This document shows positions 51,448 through 62,740 of a DNA stretch of 64,000 bases, piece by piece. The notes below the pieces were generated by a model. It had not been told where the DNA came from. It searched no databases and saw only the letters and a program-made list of their open reading frames with translations. The stretch's first letter is position 1; each line of letters opens with the position of its first letter. Source of the DNA: Pseudisothecium myosuroides (taxonomy: Eukaryota > Streptophyta > Bryopsida > Hypnales > Lembophyllaceae); contig OX637295.1 in the NCBI GenBank assembly GCA_951799445.1, positions 26,350,001 through 26,414,000 of the forward strand. Direction: 5' to 3'. The position numbers and the translations under genes are program-made.

Positions 51448-51674
51448 ATTTAGCCCTAAAAAAATTTCATGTTTAGAGGTCCAAAGTTGCTTCTAAATAT
51501 TAGTATTCGATTTGAGGTCAAAATCTTCATTGATATTTATTTTTTAACAAGTTCAACTATAGGATCCTTTGTTGAATTTGGTTAATTTGTTGAAGTACAT
51601 TGTCCCAAAGTTTCAAAGTGAATATCCCTACCGATTCCAAGTTTATAAAGTCTTTTATTATTTTTTTTCCACCC

Positions 51675-51915
51675 TTAAAGGTAATATGGTGAGTGCATTG
51701 TAAACACTCTTGGTTTCAAAGCATTCCCACATCTTTAAAGGTAATATGGTGAGTGCATTGTGAACACTCTTGGTTCCAAAGCATTCCCACATCTTTAAAG
51801 GTAATATGGTAAGTGTATTGTGAACACTGTTGGTTCCAAAGCATTCCCATATCTTCGGAGGTAATATAGTAAGTGCATTGTGAACACTCTTGGTTCCAAA
51901 GCATTCCCGTATCTA
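51675..51915 (+). repeat. 60-bp tandem repeat, four copies
   Basis: The unit CTTTAAAGGTAATATGGTGA (then GTGCATTGTGAACACTCTTG and GTTCCAAAGCATTCCCACAT) repeats with an exact period of 60 bases four times, drifting slightly. A degenerate fifth part lies near 51975-52035. Copies abut with no spacers. The period is a multiple of three, so an open frame with a 20-residue repeat appears on the minus strand; nothing suggests it is expressed. Confidence 0.92.
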
Positions 51916-52156
51916 TAGAGGATATATGAATTTTTATATAATCTTATAGTTTAGGATTCTCCTTTCTTTTTAAGAATGTAAATTGTGCATTGGGAACTAT
52001 TGGTTTCAAAGCATCACCACATACTTGGAGGTTACAAGAAGGTTTTGATTTTTAATATTAATTATTATTATTTTTTCTTTAAAATTTCTTAGTAATAAAA
52101 AAATTCCAAAACATTTGAAATATGTACTACATTGTGAAGCTTTCAATAACTCATAC
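51916..52156. other. AT-rich spacer
   Basis: It holds the degenerate tail of the tandem repeat. No exon continuing the minus-strand gene to its right was found. Confidence 0.4.
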
Positions 52157-54580
52157 CGTGGTGTTTGGGTCTATGGCCGAAGTCAAATGCACTCGATTCA
52201 TGCCCATCCACTCTTTCTTCTTCACCATTACAGGATATCCAACACATAGTCCTGCAATGGTGCTTTTGGCATCCACGCTCCACGAATGGAATACCACAAT
52301 GCAACCATGGTCTTGCAAATGTTGTTCTGCAAAGAAAAATGCTTCACAAATCATGTTGTACTTTGGGTCCGAGTTCCAAGAAGGCAAGTGAGTATCTATA
52401 GACGACACTCCGTGCACCGGCAAATTCTCTTGGCAGTCAAAGAGCATGAGGTCGAATCCCGGCCACTGATTCACCACTCCATCATACACCTTGTTCTTCC
52501 CTACCCCCACCTACAAGTACAAATTGTCAATTGATAAGTTCTTGTCACAAGGAAGGCATAACTATGTACTTTTGAAATCAAAGGGAAGGATTGAAAAAAC
52601 ATGTACTTTACCTTCTTAAGAAAATCCAGAACTTCGGTGTAGCAATTGGGGCCCTCCGTTATTTCATTTACAACAACCTCTTCAATGGAGACGTTGAGCA
52701 CCAACTGCTCTGAGGTCACGTTGTCATAGTCACCAATGTCAATTACATCTATTCCTTGTGTCACAACATTTTTTGTGAACTCCGGCAACACGGCCTTCCT
52801 CTTCATCCCAGCGTGAACTCCACCTTCCATCTGCGAGCTCTGATCCACCGTTGATGATGTTGGAACAATGTCTCCATCTTCGTCCTTTTTCTTCCCTTTT
52901 GCCTTGGCCTTCTCCTCCTTTTCCTTCTCCTTTTCCTTCTCCTTCTCTAGCAACTTGGCCATACGCTCCGCCTCCTTCTTCTCTTTGTTGTCCAGAGCCA
53001 GTTGGAGACGAGCTGCTTTCTTCCTATCATTGTTTTCCCTCCTGGCAATGGCCCTCTCTCTCTCTGCCTATCATTGAGCCCTACAAACTCGTCCATGTCA
53101 ATAGTCCCAAATCCATCCAAAGACAGCTGCAATTGTACCTCTGATGGATGTGTGTAGGCAATGGGGCAATCAATGTACCATTCACCGCCACTGAGGTGAG
53201 CCGTAGTGTATGTCCGCAGTTGGTTTGGCGTGTACATGCAATCCGCGGAAGTACAGTCCAGAAAATTTGAGAGAAATGGAGGCAAGTCCTTTTTCTCAAT
53301 TGCCCCTTTTGCCTCTAGCTCATGCTTGAAGTATCTACCAAACAAAAAATACAATGTTTATTAGAGATCAATAACAACATGCCAAGAAAAGGCCAAAATC
53401 CCATTTCAAATTCATGTAGTACTACATGAATATAGAACTTTTAATATTCCAAAACAAATTGAAATGATCCAAACAATTTCATTTAAGAACGGATTGGTAA
53501 CAAAACTAGGGGGTCCAGCAAGTACTACTCCAAGCACCATCGGATCTGATGGTGGTCTTACAAGTACCTCAAAGACCCTCTACTTTTGAACCTCCCCTAT
53601 GTTTCCAATAATTAATTCAAAATAAATACATCCAACAAATATAAAGACATTGCATAATTAAAAATGCTCTCATATTATATACCAAATTTGCATAAAATAA
53701 TTGAGACATACCGGAAAAGAACCCTTTGCACTACTTGCTTCTCACCCTCATAAGTCATGAAGTTGTCACTTTTCTTGAAGTAGTTAGTTCCTCTCAAGTG
53801 AGCCATAAAGCCTTGATCCCAGATCTTCCTCCTCCAACCTTCTAGATAATCCGACAAGGTCTCGGGTTCCAATGGAGTGTCCATGTCCATGTTGATGTTG
53901 TCCTCCTTCACCACTTTCTCAAAGTATTCAACGGCTGCATCTTCAATCTGTAAGAACTAAAAATTAGTCCATTCCAAAAAACATTTTTTGTGCTACAAGA
54001 TGTTATTTTGCATGCTTAGTTTCAATTAATACAAACTTAAGGGTTCTTATAATCATAACAATTTCAAAGGAAACACTTACCCCATCATACCACACGCATC
54101 TGTTCAAGAATGGGCCCAATAGTGTCTCCAATACGGGCTTTGGTGGAAGCCGCCTAGCATCATGTGACGGCATGGAGGAAATCCACCACTTCAAGACCTT
54201 GGTCTTCTGGAAAGGTATGGTGTTACAAGTGGCCACCAATTGAAGTTTCTCAAGGGTCATCTCCGGGACCTCATTTGCACTCCAATGTTTCTCCACCTAA
54301 TTACAAAGTATCCACAATGTAAATCTTAATTTCAAATCCATCCAAACTTATTGCCATCCAATGAAAATGTGTGTATGAAACATACCTCTCCTAGAAATTC
54401 CGGCTTCAGAGCCAGATTGGCGACTGTGACCAACTTCGTCATCTTCACATTCAATTTCCCTGTCTTTTTCTTTGCTCCAGCTCTCATGGCATGCGTCAGT
54501 TCCTCAGGAGTCTTCTCCTCTTCTGGTGTGATCTCATTGTATCTTCGAACTGCAGCATCCATTGCTTGGGATATCTCTTG
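52157..54580 (-). pseudogene. Unrecognised five-exon gene with a GA-tract frameshift
   Basis: Exons on the minus strand are 54386-54580, 54081-54296, 53712-53947, 52612-53334 and 52157-52510. All junctions are GT-AG and phases agree. The reading is rich in charged helices: YNEITPEEEKTPEELTHAMR; LLGPFLNRCVWYDG; NYFKKSDNFMTYEGEKQVVQ; a Lys/Glu run (LLEKEKEKEKEKEEKAKAKG); and a C-terminal part with FDLMLFDCQENLPVHGV and HLQDHGCIVVFHSW that vaguely recalls a methyltransferase core. In the fourth exon, frame changes at the GA tract near 53060: upstream text ends FVGLNDRQRE, and text one frame over resumes as AIARRENNDRKKAARLQLAL. One extra GA unit would explain it. The last exon ends at a donor (ACG|GTATGA) with no following exon found, and the first begins at an acceptor, so both ends are missing. 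Function unknown. Confidence 0.6.
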
Positions 54581-55407
54581 CTACACAAATCCAATGTCAA
54601 TAAGAAATTTAGGTAATTAGCATTCCAAAAGTGGAAATCTAATAGTGAAAGCTTAATCAAATCATAGTCACAATGTTGTGGAATAACCATATTTAAATAG
54701 AAGCTAAAATGAATTGACATATGCCCCTCCTTCAATGAACCATATTAGAAAATTACATAATGATAGGGTGCAAAAATAAACAATAGACAAAAAATAATAC
54801 CCCCCTATAAAATACCTAGTGTTCGCACCTATATCCTTATTTTTTTCAAAGACTGCACCCTCCAAGAAACTACAATGAAAGTTAATGGTGGCAATTCAAC
54901 AAACAATAATTATTCCTCCTTAATATGGCCCCCCCCAAAAGATAAGGAAGATTAGATTGTCAATCTACATTGTCCTACCAACATATTACACAATATTTGG
55001 GATGTTGTTTGTCGCATATAGATCACCCCAATCCCTATACAATGGGAGCTCTGGAAGTGTTGTGGTGTTGGATGAATAGGCATGCGTTGTTTATAAGTTA
55101 TTTTTAGTGCAGATTCATAAAATTTGGTCTTTTAATGTTGAGACGCATCTAGAGTAATGCTCTAGGGCTATTAAGCTATTTTAGTGTTTACAAGCTTTAT
55201 TTGGAATTTGTCTAGATTTTGTAAATTTGCTTTGTGCAATAACTTGTTGAATCTAATTACAATAAAAAATATCTATTTCACAATATTTGGCCATTGTCAC
55301 TTCAACATTGAAATCTCTATAGAGGGAATTTTGAAATTTTTTTGGAGATGATTGTTGAAGCATATGGATGCTTCCTACATATATATGCAATCAAATTAAA
55401 GTATTCA
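54581..55407. other. AT-rich spacer
   Basis: It may contain earlier exons of the minus-strand gene, but I could not identify any. Otherwise nothing is seen. Confidence 0.4.
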
Positions 55408-55550
55408 CACTAGTAGAAAACAGGGTCCTAAATGACTTGTCCGCAATGACTGTAGCAGTCATTTTTTGTCCACAATGACTACAAAATGATTGCAAAGTGA
55501 CTTCTGCAGTCATTGTGGACAAGTTATTTAGAGCCTATTTTCTACTAGTG
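55408..55550. mobile_element. 143-bp CACTA-type MITE
   Basis: It begins CACTAGTAGAAAACAGG and ends with the inverse CCTATTTTCTACTAGTG. The flanks are TCA on both sides (55405-55407 and 55551-55553), a 3-bp target duplication. Inside are the words AATGACTTGTCC, GTCCACAATGACT and AGTCATTGTGGAC, shared with the subterminal array of the 2.9-kb CACTA element at 47931. Confidence 0.9.
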
Positions 55551-55643
55551 TCATCACCAATGTTTTTCAATCAATTATCAACAAAATCATGAATATTAAA
55601 TGAAACAATTCACTGAAAAAAAGTTTTGCTTTCTTGAAATTTA

Positions 55644-56734
55644 TCAATGGTGCTATTTTGTGAGCGTGCGAGCATGAGCCTATGAACGTTGAGCGGGGAT
55701 TATGTGAGCGTTGAGCTCAAAAATTTGAAGAAGCACTAGAAAACTTAATAATATTTCTAAAAGTAGATTCCATCTAAAACTTTTGGTCAAAATTTACAAT
55801 TTTTAGTAAATTTTAGTACCTATTACTATGGACCTATTTTTGTGGACCTATTACTATAGTTATGTAGAATTCAGATGAAAATTATAATTTCAGTGTTGTC
55901 TAAAATATTAGTAGTATACATTATAAAAAATGATGAATTCAATTGATATGAAAGATGAATAGAAATGGAAATAAGTTTGTCTAGAATATTGGTTGATCAT
56001 TGTCTTATAGCAGCGTGAGTTATCTCAGGGCTGATGGGAGGATACCAATAATTTTCTCTTGATGCATTATTGTTAGAAAAGAAATTCGTTGATAAGAATT
56101 ATTTTTATATCTAATGATCTTTGTCATAATTAATTTTATTTTGGTTGATCATTGTCTTATAGCACCATGGATCTTCTCAGGGGCAATAGGAGGATGCCAA
56201 CACTTCGTTCTTGATTTGCAGGTTGATGGACTTGTTTAGACTTTTTTTTTTAGATTTGTTGATAAGAATTCATTATGTGTGGAAAGAACTTAGATCACTA
56301 GATTTTAAGAAGAAAAAAATTTGGTTATTAATAGGATTTGTTTGAAATCGACTAAGGTTGTTCTATTGAAATTAGAATCACTCCCTCTTAGTGTTGGTCT
56401 CCCCTCGGCAAGCCCCTCAGCGCCAAGGGGAGCCCCCTAGCCACAAAAGAAAGATTTTTTTTTTTTTTTAAATTAATTTTTTTTTTGTGGCTAGGAGGCT
56501 CCCCTCAGCACCGAGAGGTAACCAACAAGAGGGCAGTGATCATAAACATCAAAATATCAGTGGAACAACCTCAAGCGATTTTAAGGTTGTTCAAGGGACC
56601 ACGGTTTAGGTCCATAATAATAGGTATTAAAATTTATCAAAAATAATAAATTTTGACCAAAACTTTAAATGGAATCTCTAAATAATTATATGCTCACGCT
56701 CTCACGCTCTCACGCTCACAAAATAGCAACCCTG
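55644..56734. mobile_element. 1.1-kb element with long inverted ends, hAT-like
   Basis: The left end TCAATGGTGCTATTTTGTGA and the right end (inverse) CAGGGTTGCTATTTTGTGAG are followed inward by further mirrored blocks for about 190 bp: GAGCGTG words, GATTCCAT..AA.TTTTGGTCAAA and ACCTATTA.TATGGACC. The flanks GAAATTTA (55636-55643) and AAAATTTA (56735-56742) match at seven of eight bases, like a worn hAT duplication. There is no transposase. The interior holds a 152-bp direct duplication (from 55991 and 56143, landmark GGTTGATCATTGTCTTATAG) and a nested foldback at 56345-56585. Confidence 0.75.
56345..56585. repeat. Foldback element nested in the hAT-like element
   Basis: The left arm AGGTTGTTCTATTG..CACTCCCTCTTAGTGTTGGT..CCTAGCCACAAAA and the right arm (its imperfect inverse) TTTTGTGGCTAGGAGGCTCC..ACCAACAAGAGGGCAGTGAT..GGAACAACCT can pair over about 100 bases around a T/A-rich loop at 56456-56483. 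Confidence 0.75.
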
Positions 56735-57849
56735 AAAATTTAGCTTAATTTTTCAACTTTTTTTAGATTAATATATTTTGTAAAAAGTCATTCTACTATG
56801 CTAAAATGAAATTTGAAATTCTACTTTGGACACAAATCCTTCGTTTTGACAATAAGTTGCCAAGCTCTCATCTTCAAATTATCTTCAAATTATCCTATAT
56901 CTTTCGAGGATTCATGATGGACAATGGATTTTATTATAAAAACAACCTCTCCATTGATCATTTTCACTAAATGTCAATGAAGCAATTCTTTCATTTTGCC
57001 ATCAAAAATTTCTTTATGGTAGATGGTCAAATGATAGATTTGTATTTGACTGAATGGATGTTCTGATTTTTTGACAAACCATCTTTACACTTATTTGTAG
57101 ATTTAATTGTCTGGTCCTAGAATTAGCAAAAAAAATTGGCAATTCTTTTAATTAGTTTAAGTTGAACTTCTTATTTAGATATTGTATTCCTATGCCTCTG
57201 GTCCACCAATTGCCAGATAATGTCTGCTTTTTGCCATGAATCTAAATTTGCACTCGCTACCTCCTTTACGCAGTATTCTATGTCCATTCCAATAGTCTTA
57301 GTGAAAGACGTTGAGATTCAACATGCTTGTGTTGCCTTTTCTCTTCCATTTTCTAAAGAAATGGTTGTAACTTGTCAATTGTGAGTTGAATTTGAAAATG
57401 AATTATCTATGCACAAAGCTCTTGACACCCAATCTCTACAAAAAGTTTCCAAAAATCATACCAGAAATTGAGATTATAGGTACGTACCGAAACCTTCAAA
57501 AGACCCCCAAGAGCATTGTTCACACTTTGGAGGTAAAATGATTTTATTGGAAATTTAGCCCAAAAAATATAAAATAATTGCAATAATTACTATTCAATTT
57601 TGTAGCATTTGGACTAGTAATCACTTTTTGGAAAAAAAATCTAAAGATAAAATAAGATATGAATAATTAGTATAACACTAAAAATAATATATCACCAAAA
57701 TTTGAGAATTAAAAAAAGTGTAGGTAAGAAGATATTCACAAAATAGAGTGACAATTTTTTTCAAAAAAATAGGTACTTTGATTTTTAAATTATTAGAAAA
57801 TAGTAGAAACATTCCAAAAAAACTAAAAAAATTTATTTTGCAAAAATTT

Positions 57850-58720
57850 GATGATAATGAAATTTCATTAACCGCTAAAAGACCAAGCTAAGTTTTTTTT
57901 GGCAATATACCAATTTTGAATAGCTCACTATAAATGAAATTTTTAATTTTATTTTTTGAAATTTTCACACAACATGGGGACGAGGTTTTTCTTTAAGGCC
58001 CTACAATTTTCACAACTTTTGACTACACAATTAAAAAGTTATTATATGATATGAAATTTTTTTCCTCAGCCAAGTAGTCTCAACAATTAAGAATAAATCA
58101 CTTTTTCTAAAAAGAAAAATTTGAATTTTTCTTTTCAGATTTTTATATCCATGGAAAGCTTTGAATCATTCCATTCTGATTAATGAAATGAAAGTTATAA
58201 GGAGTTTTTGCTTGCAGATAGTTATGGATTGTCTACTCCAAAACAAATTTTGAAGTCCTCAATTTTCAATATTTTTTGAAAAAATTAAAATCATAGGATG
58301 TAGATTGTTTATTACAAGATTGCAATCATTGGGATTGGCAATTTTCAATTCCATAACAAAATTCTTAACAACTTTGTATTTTGTATTGTTTTCTACTTCT
58401 CTCTACTTACTATTTTTTTCTATATGTTGTACAAATCCAAATGGTAAAAAAATTTCAAGCATGTAGCTAACTTTTTTTATAAAATGAATCCAAAGAAGCA
58501 CTACCAACATGGGCATTTTTCATTCAAATGTGACCTTGTAAAATGCAGCTGCCCTTTTTTTCTTAGGGCCAAAAGCAGGATTTTTGTCAAATCAAAAGCT
58601 AATATCTTGCAATCCACACCGTGGAAATTTCTAAAATAATTTCCATATCTTCTCAAACCAATGTACTACAAGATCCTATGGTTAAATGTATCCAAAAATA
58701 TATTTTTCTAAAATTTGGTA
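57850..58720 (+). repeat. Dispersed repeat family B, copy 2 (no SINE)
   Basis: It is the same-orientation relative of 27600-28830. Around 58100-58150 the text runs directly into TTTATATCCATGGAAAGC, whereas copy 1 has the 259-bp SINE just before the matching TATATACATGGAAAGC. It supplies the unoccupied site. Confidence 0.7.
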
Positions 58721-60662
58721 CTTGTACTAGAAATGACAAGTTTGGAGCATTTTGGGTGAAAACATAGTCAAGGAACTTCAGGGATTAAAAGAATGAGCTT
58801 GAAGCCATCTCCAATATTCTAAACTGGGTACACTAGGAACCCTATTTGTACAAACATGGAGGCTATAAAATAATCTATTTGTATATACCTATCATGACCT
58901 TTGCCATGACCTTTGATGGATGAATGCTTTGATGGGTGAAAAAATTCATGATGAAATGTCACCAGTGGACAAGCAAAGGATTGCCTAAAGATAGATATCT
59001 CTAGGTGGTGGATTTGTGTACTAGACAACTCCACTTGGATGAATAGTGTATTAGAATTAGAGAACTTCCATATAAAGACAAGTGTGTCGGAACTTGGAGT
59101 TAGATAATTCCAAACAAAAGATCAAGATTTAGATAAGAGTTGATTTGGAGAAATATAACTAAGACTTTTATTTTAGTAGATGGTTCTAGATAGAACCAAA
59201 GATAGAAAGCTAAAGGTAGAAAAGAAGTCCTAGTTTATCTTAAAGACTCATGGTTTGTATTGATAGTGTCTCTATTATATAAGATGAAGCTTGGAGGTGA
59301 AGGGACTCTATTTGGAGATTGATCTCTCTCTATGGTCAGGTGATTTGAGCTCTTTGTAAAAGCATTCTTGTTACTAAGTATATTTTTGTGTTCTTAATTG
59401 GAGTCAATAGTGTGAGGTTTATAACAATGCCCCTCATATGGGATATGCCAATCAACTATGAAAATAGACCACATAAATTTCCGCTCGAAATCATTAATTT
59501 GGATAGTCTTCATTATCCAAAACCATTAAATTTGAAAGTATACTACTCCAATAAAAAATTCAAGATTTTTAGTTTTTTGCTTCTACAAGTTATGCTATGT
59601 GTGACATGACTAAAGACTAGTGTTTCTTGCAAGTACCGTGCTATGAAGCTTATTAAGTGTAATTTCTAGTCAAATTTGGAATCTTTTAAAATCTCTAAAA
59701 TTGAATATGTAAAGGCTTTTGAACCTTTTCCTTTTATCGTAGATCTCTTGATTTTTCTAATTATAAAATGGTACTAAATTTTAGTTTATACCATGATGTT
59801 TTGAATTCTAATATGTGGAATGGGTGACCTTTTTAGAATCTTTAAGCCCTTTTGTATTTGATAAAAAAATTCATTCCTTTACATTTCTAAGCAAAATATC
59901 TAAGACTTTCAAATTTACATCATAAATTTTGAAGATTTGAAGAAATGAAGAGGTCCATCATAGGGGATTCACCTTTGTCCTTTATAGTTTCTTGCATTCT
60001 ATTTATTTGGAAGAAAATCTTGAAATTCAAGTCTACGCATTCAATCAAATCAGAGGGAAAAATGATTGATGCCTTGTTAAAAAAAAACTAACTTATACAC
60101 GACTTTCCAACTATAATGGCTCCTCTAAAGTCACCTCATCAAACCACCAAACAAGATTTCGCACAACCACACGAGCATTAGGCCAAACTTATTATCAAAT
60201 CCATAAAGATTATAAATATGCACAAATTCTTCTAAATCTTCTCACAAGAATGATGCCAACTTACAAACAATGAATACTACTACTAAATAATTCAAAAAAA
60301 TATGAACACACCCCTTAAAAAATTCAAAAAATACATCTACCGCTATTTGCAAAAATAATCTATAAAATCAATGAAATGTTGTCCAAAATATAAACATATT
60401 AATTGCTTTATCAAGCTCAAGTTTAATCAGGTATAGACTATATAACTATAGCTTAATAATAAGCCTACAATCATAAAACGCCATACAAATTTTATTTTGT
60501 CTAAACTTACTGCACCATTATAGCTATCGCCTCTAAAATAGACAATTATAAATATACAACTAACTTATAATACATATAAAAGAAATAATTCACAAAAATA
60601 ACCGCCATTACAACTATCATAAGTAGAAATATTTTGACTTATTATTGCCACAAGTACTCTCA
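58721..60662. other. AT-rich gene-poor stretch
   Basis: No gene, RNA or clear repeat is seen; frames such as 58819-59034 (minus) and 59388-59609 (plus) are short and not protein-like. Confidence 0.5.
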
Positions 60663-60880
60663 CATTAGAAGAATTTTTAGCCCTCCAGAGGGCTACTCTG
60701 GAGTGACAAACCAAGCTATTAAAAAGCTTGGTCTGTCACTCTAACTGACTGCCACAGTGAGCAATCAACTTGGCTGACTGCTCACCAGAACAGTCAATTT
60801 TCAGGATTTTTTTAAAAATTTTTTTTTAAGAATAACTTTCTTAAGATTTAAAATAAATAAATAAATAAATTTTACTCGTA
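60663..60880 (-). repeat. Repeat family R1, inverted copy
   Basis: Read on the minus strand, this copy runs TACGAGTAAAAT, an A/T-rich part, GACTGTTCTGGTGAGCAGTC, then CCAAGCTTTTTAATAGCTTGG, GTCACTCCAGAGTAGCCCTC and TCTTCTAATG, matching 1-190 in the same order. It contains an additional mirrored pair GAGCAGTCAGCC / TGCTCACTG. Confidence 0.7.
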
Positions 60881-60968
60881 AAACTCGGTTCCTGTGCCAC
60901 TGCCACTACAGATTCAGGTAGGCGGGAATAGGAAAAAAACAAAATTTTCAACAAAAAAAACAAATTTC

Positions 60969-61028
60969 AGAGTACCCCGGAGGACTGTGGAGCAGCCCTC
61001 TGGAGGCCTGAAATTTTCTCTAATGACT
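60969..61028 (+). repeat. Repeat family R1, partial direct copy
   Basis: ACCCCGGAGGACTGTGGAGCAGCCCTCTGGAGGCCTGAAATTTTCTCTAATG-like text matches the core of 1-190 in the same orientation. With 60663-60880 it makes a head-to-head pair 90 bases apart. Confidence 0.6.
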
Positions 61029-62450
61029 AGAGCTTCATACAAGAAGCGATCTTCCAACAATTTGATCTTTAGACCACTTTGTTACCATGCATACAACATC
61101 AGAAGGTTAATGTCACTCTAAACCAATAATATTGCAAAATGACAACCAACAAGTACTATCAAAAACCTTTTCTAAAATAAAAGATTATATATATGAACCT
61201 ATGTTTCTTATATTCTCCAAAAATACATAAATATTGAATATACATAACCACATAATACTACAAAAATTAATCAAAACAATAAAATTTAATGTAATATAGT
61301 GTCTATCTTCTAATAGAAGTATATAATTCTTGTATCACATATATTGCCTAGTGAACATTATGGTGGGACCTTGAACAAATAGACTCTTAAAATATTTTGG
61401 TTCCAAATAAAAAGCTGAAGTTATTTTTCTCTCTTTGAAAATAGAAACCTTTTTAGATTCATAAAATTTAGTTTGATCCATGCAGTGCACAAATACGTGC
61501 ATCATGCCAAGATCATATCATGCCAACATGTGACAAGCATATATAAACAACAATAATGGTGAAAATGTGACTTTGTTAGTGCCTAAACTCAATCATTGTT
61601 ACATCCAAACCCATGAATGAGGTGAAATTCACCTTTAGTCAACACCACTATAATGAGCTGAAAAATATACCTGGCACGGAACTCCATTGAGTATTTGGCA
61701 AGCCAATGGACAAACCTTATTGCAACTAGAGGCCTAACAATGGCCACAATTCAAATCTATGCCACAACCTAATAGCTTTTGACTCACGTTGGACATTGTG
61801 AGGCATTGGAATTGCACTAGGTGGCTAGTGGTACTTGTCACAACCACCAAGTGATTGGAAAAGCAATGACACAAATGCAAAAATCACCTATATTAGTATA
61901 ATCACTTGACATTGATAACATCTATAGCAATGAAAGGAAATAAATGCCCACATATGACATATACATAGATGTAATAAGCAGCATAACAATTCTTGTTTAT
62001 TAATAATATAGAAGAAGAACTCAAACATAAGCTCAAAAATCTTTTCAAACTCACAAGTCAAGCCTACACCATTTGTAAAGAATGTATGTATGTTTGGATG
62101 AAGCTACGGGTAGTGCCCCATACTCTATCGCATGGGAGACTCAACTTTGAAAAAATGAGTTTGCCAACACAATCATGTGTTGAAGGTATGGGCTTTGGAG
62201 GCTCAAACCAGGTGCCAAAAGACATTATGGCACGTCCCTCTAAGCTTCTTCCACACTCCAAGCCTTCCAAACTAACTCTTTGTCTCTACATACTCGTAGT
62301 CAATGGCAAATAACATCCTCATGTGCCACACATGACATATTTGACATGAAATTCATTTCCTAATTTTTCCAAACCAAATTCTTCATAATTTCGAGTTTTC
62401 ATCCTAAATTTTGAAGATTTGAGAAAATGTAGAGGACGTGAGCTGCGGGT
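61029..62450. other. AT-rich stretch upstream of LHCA2
   Basis: No supported gene. A 106-codon frame at 61993-62313 is not protein-like. GC rises from about 62430, near the LHCA2 promoter. Confidence 0.5.
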
Positions 62451-62740
62451 GGGGGAATTTGGGGACCTGGAAGGGGGGGCCAATGGGCGAGGCAGGGGGC
62501 AGATAGAGGGCGAAGCGCAGCACCCAATCACAGTGCCTCGCCCTTATCCCTTGGCTTGCAGCCCGACGATCTGCGGCCCCCCTGCGCGGTCCTTACTACA
62601 ATTTGCTTCAGCGCCTGCTCTTCCAGGTACCCTCGATTCCTCCTCCGTGCAGCACTCGCGCCTGCTGTTGCTGTTGTTGTTGCTGCTGCATCCCCGCCGG
62701 CTTTCCCCTGTCGTGCAGCTCTCTCCGCGTTGCTGCAGCT
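62451..62740 (+). promoter_or_regulatory. Probable promoter and 5' UTR of LHCA2
   Basis: A GC-rich stretch just upstream of the start codon. A CTGTTG trinucleotide-like tract at about 62658-62690 probably lies in the 5' UTR. No TATA box or transcription start can be placed with certainty. Confidence 0.45.

Noticed and set aside
51716..51904. Minus-strand frame with a 20-residue repeat
   Set aside because: It arises because the tandem period (60) is divisible by three; there is no start context, splice site or recognisable protein.
51675..51915. Regular repeats that could suggest a CRISPR array
   Set aside because: The 60-bp units abut with no unique spacers, and the window is eukaryotic; it is a minisatellite.
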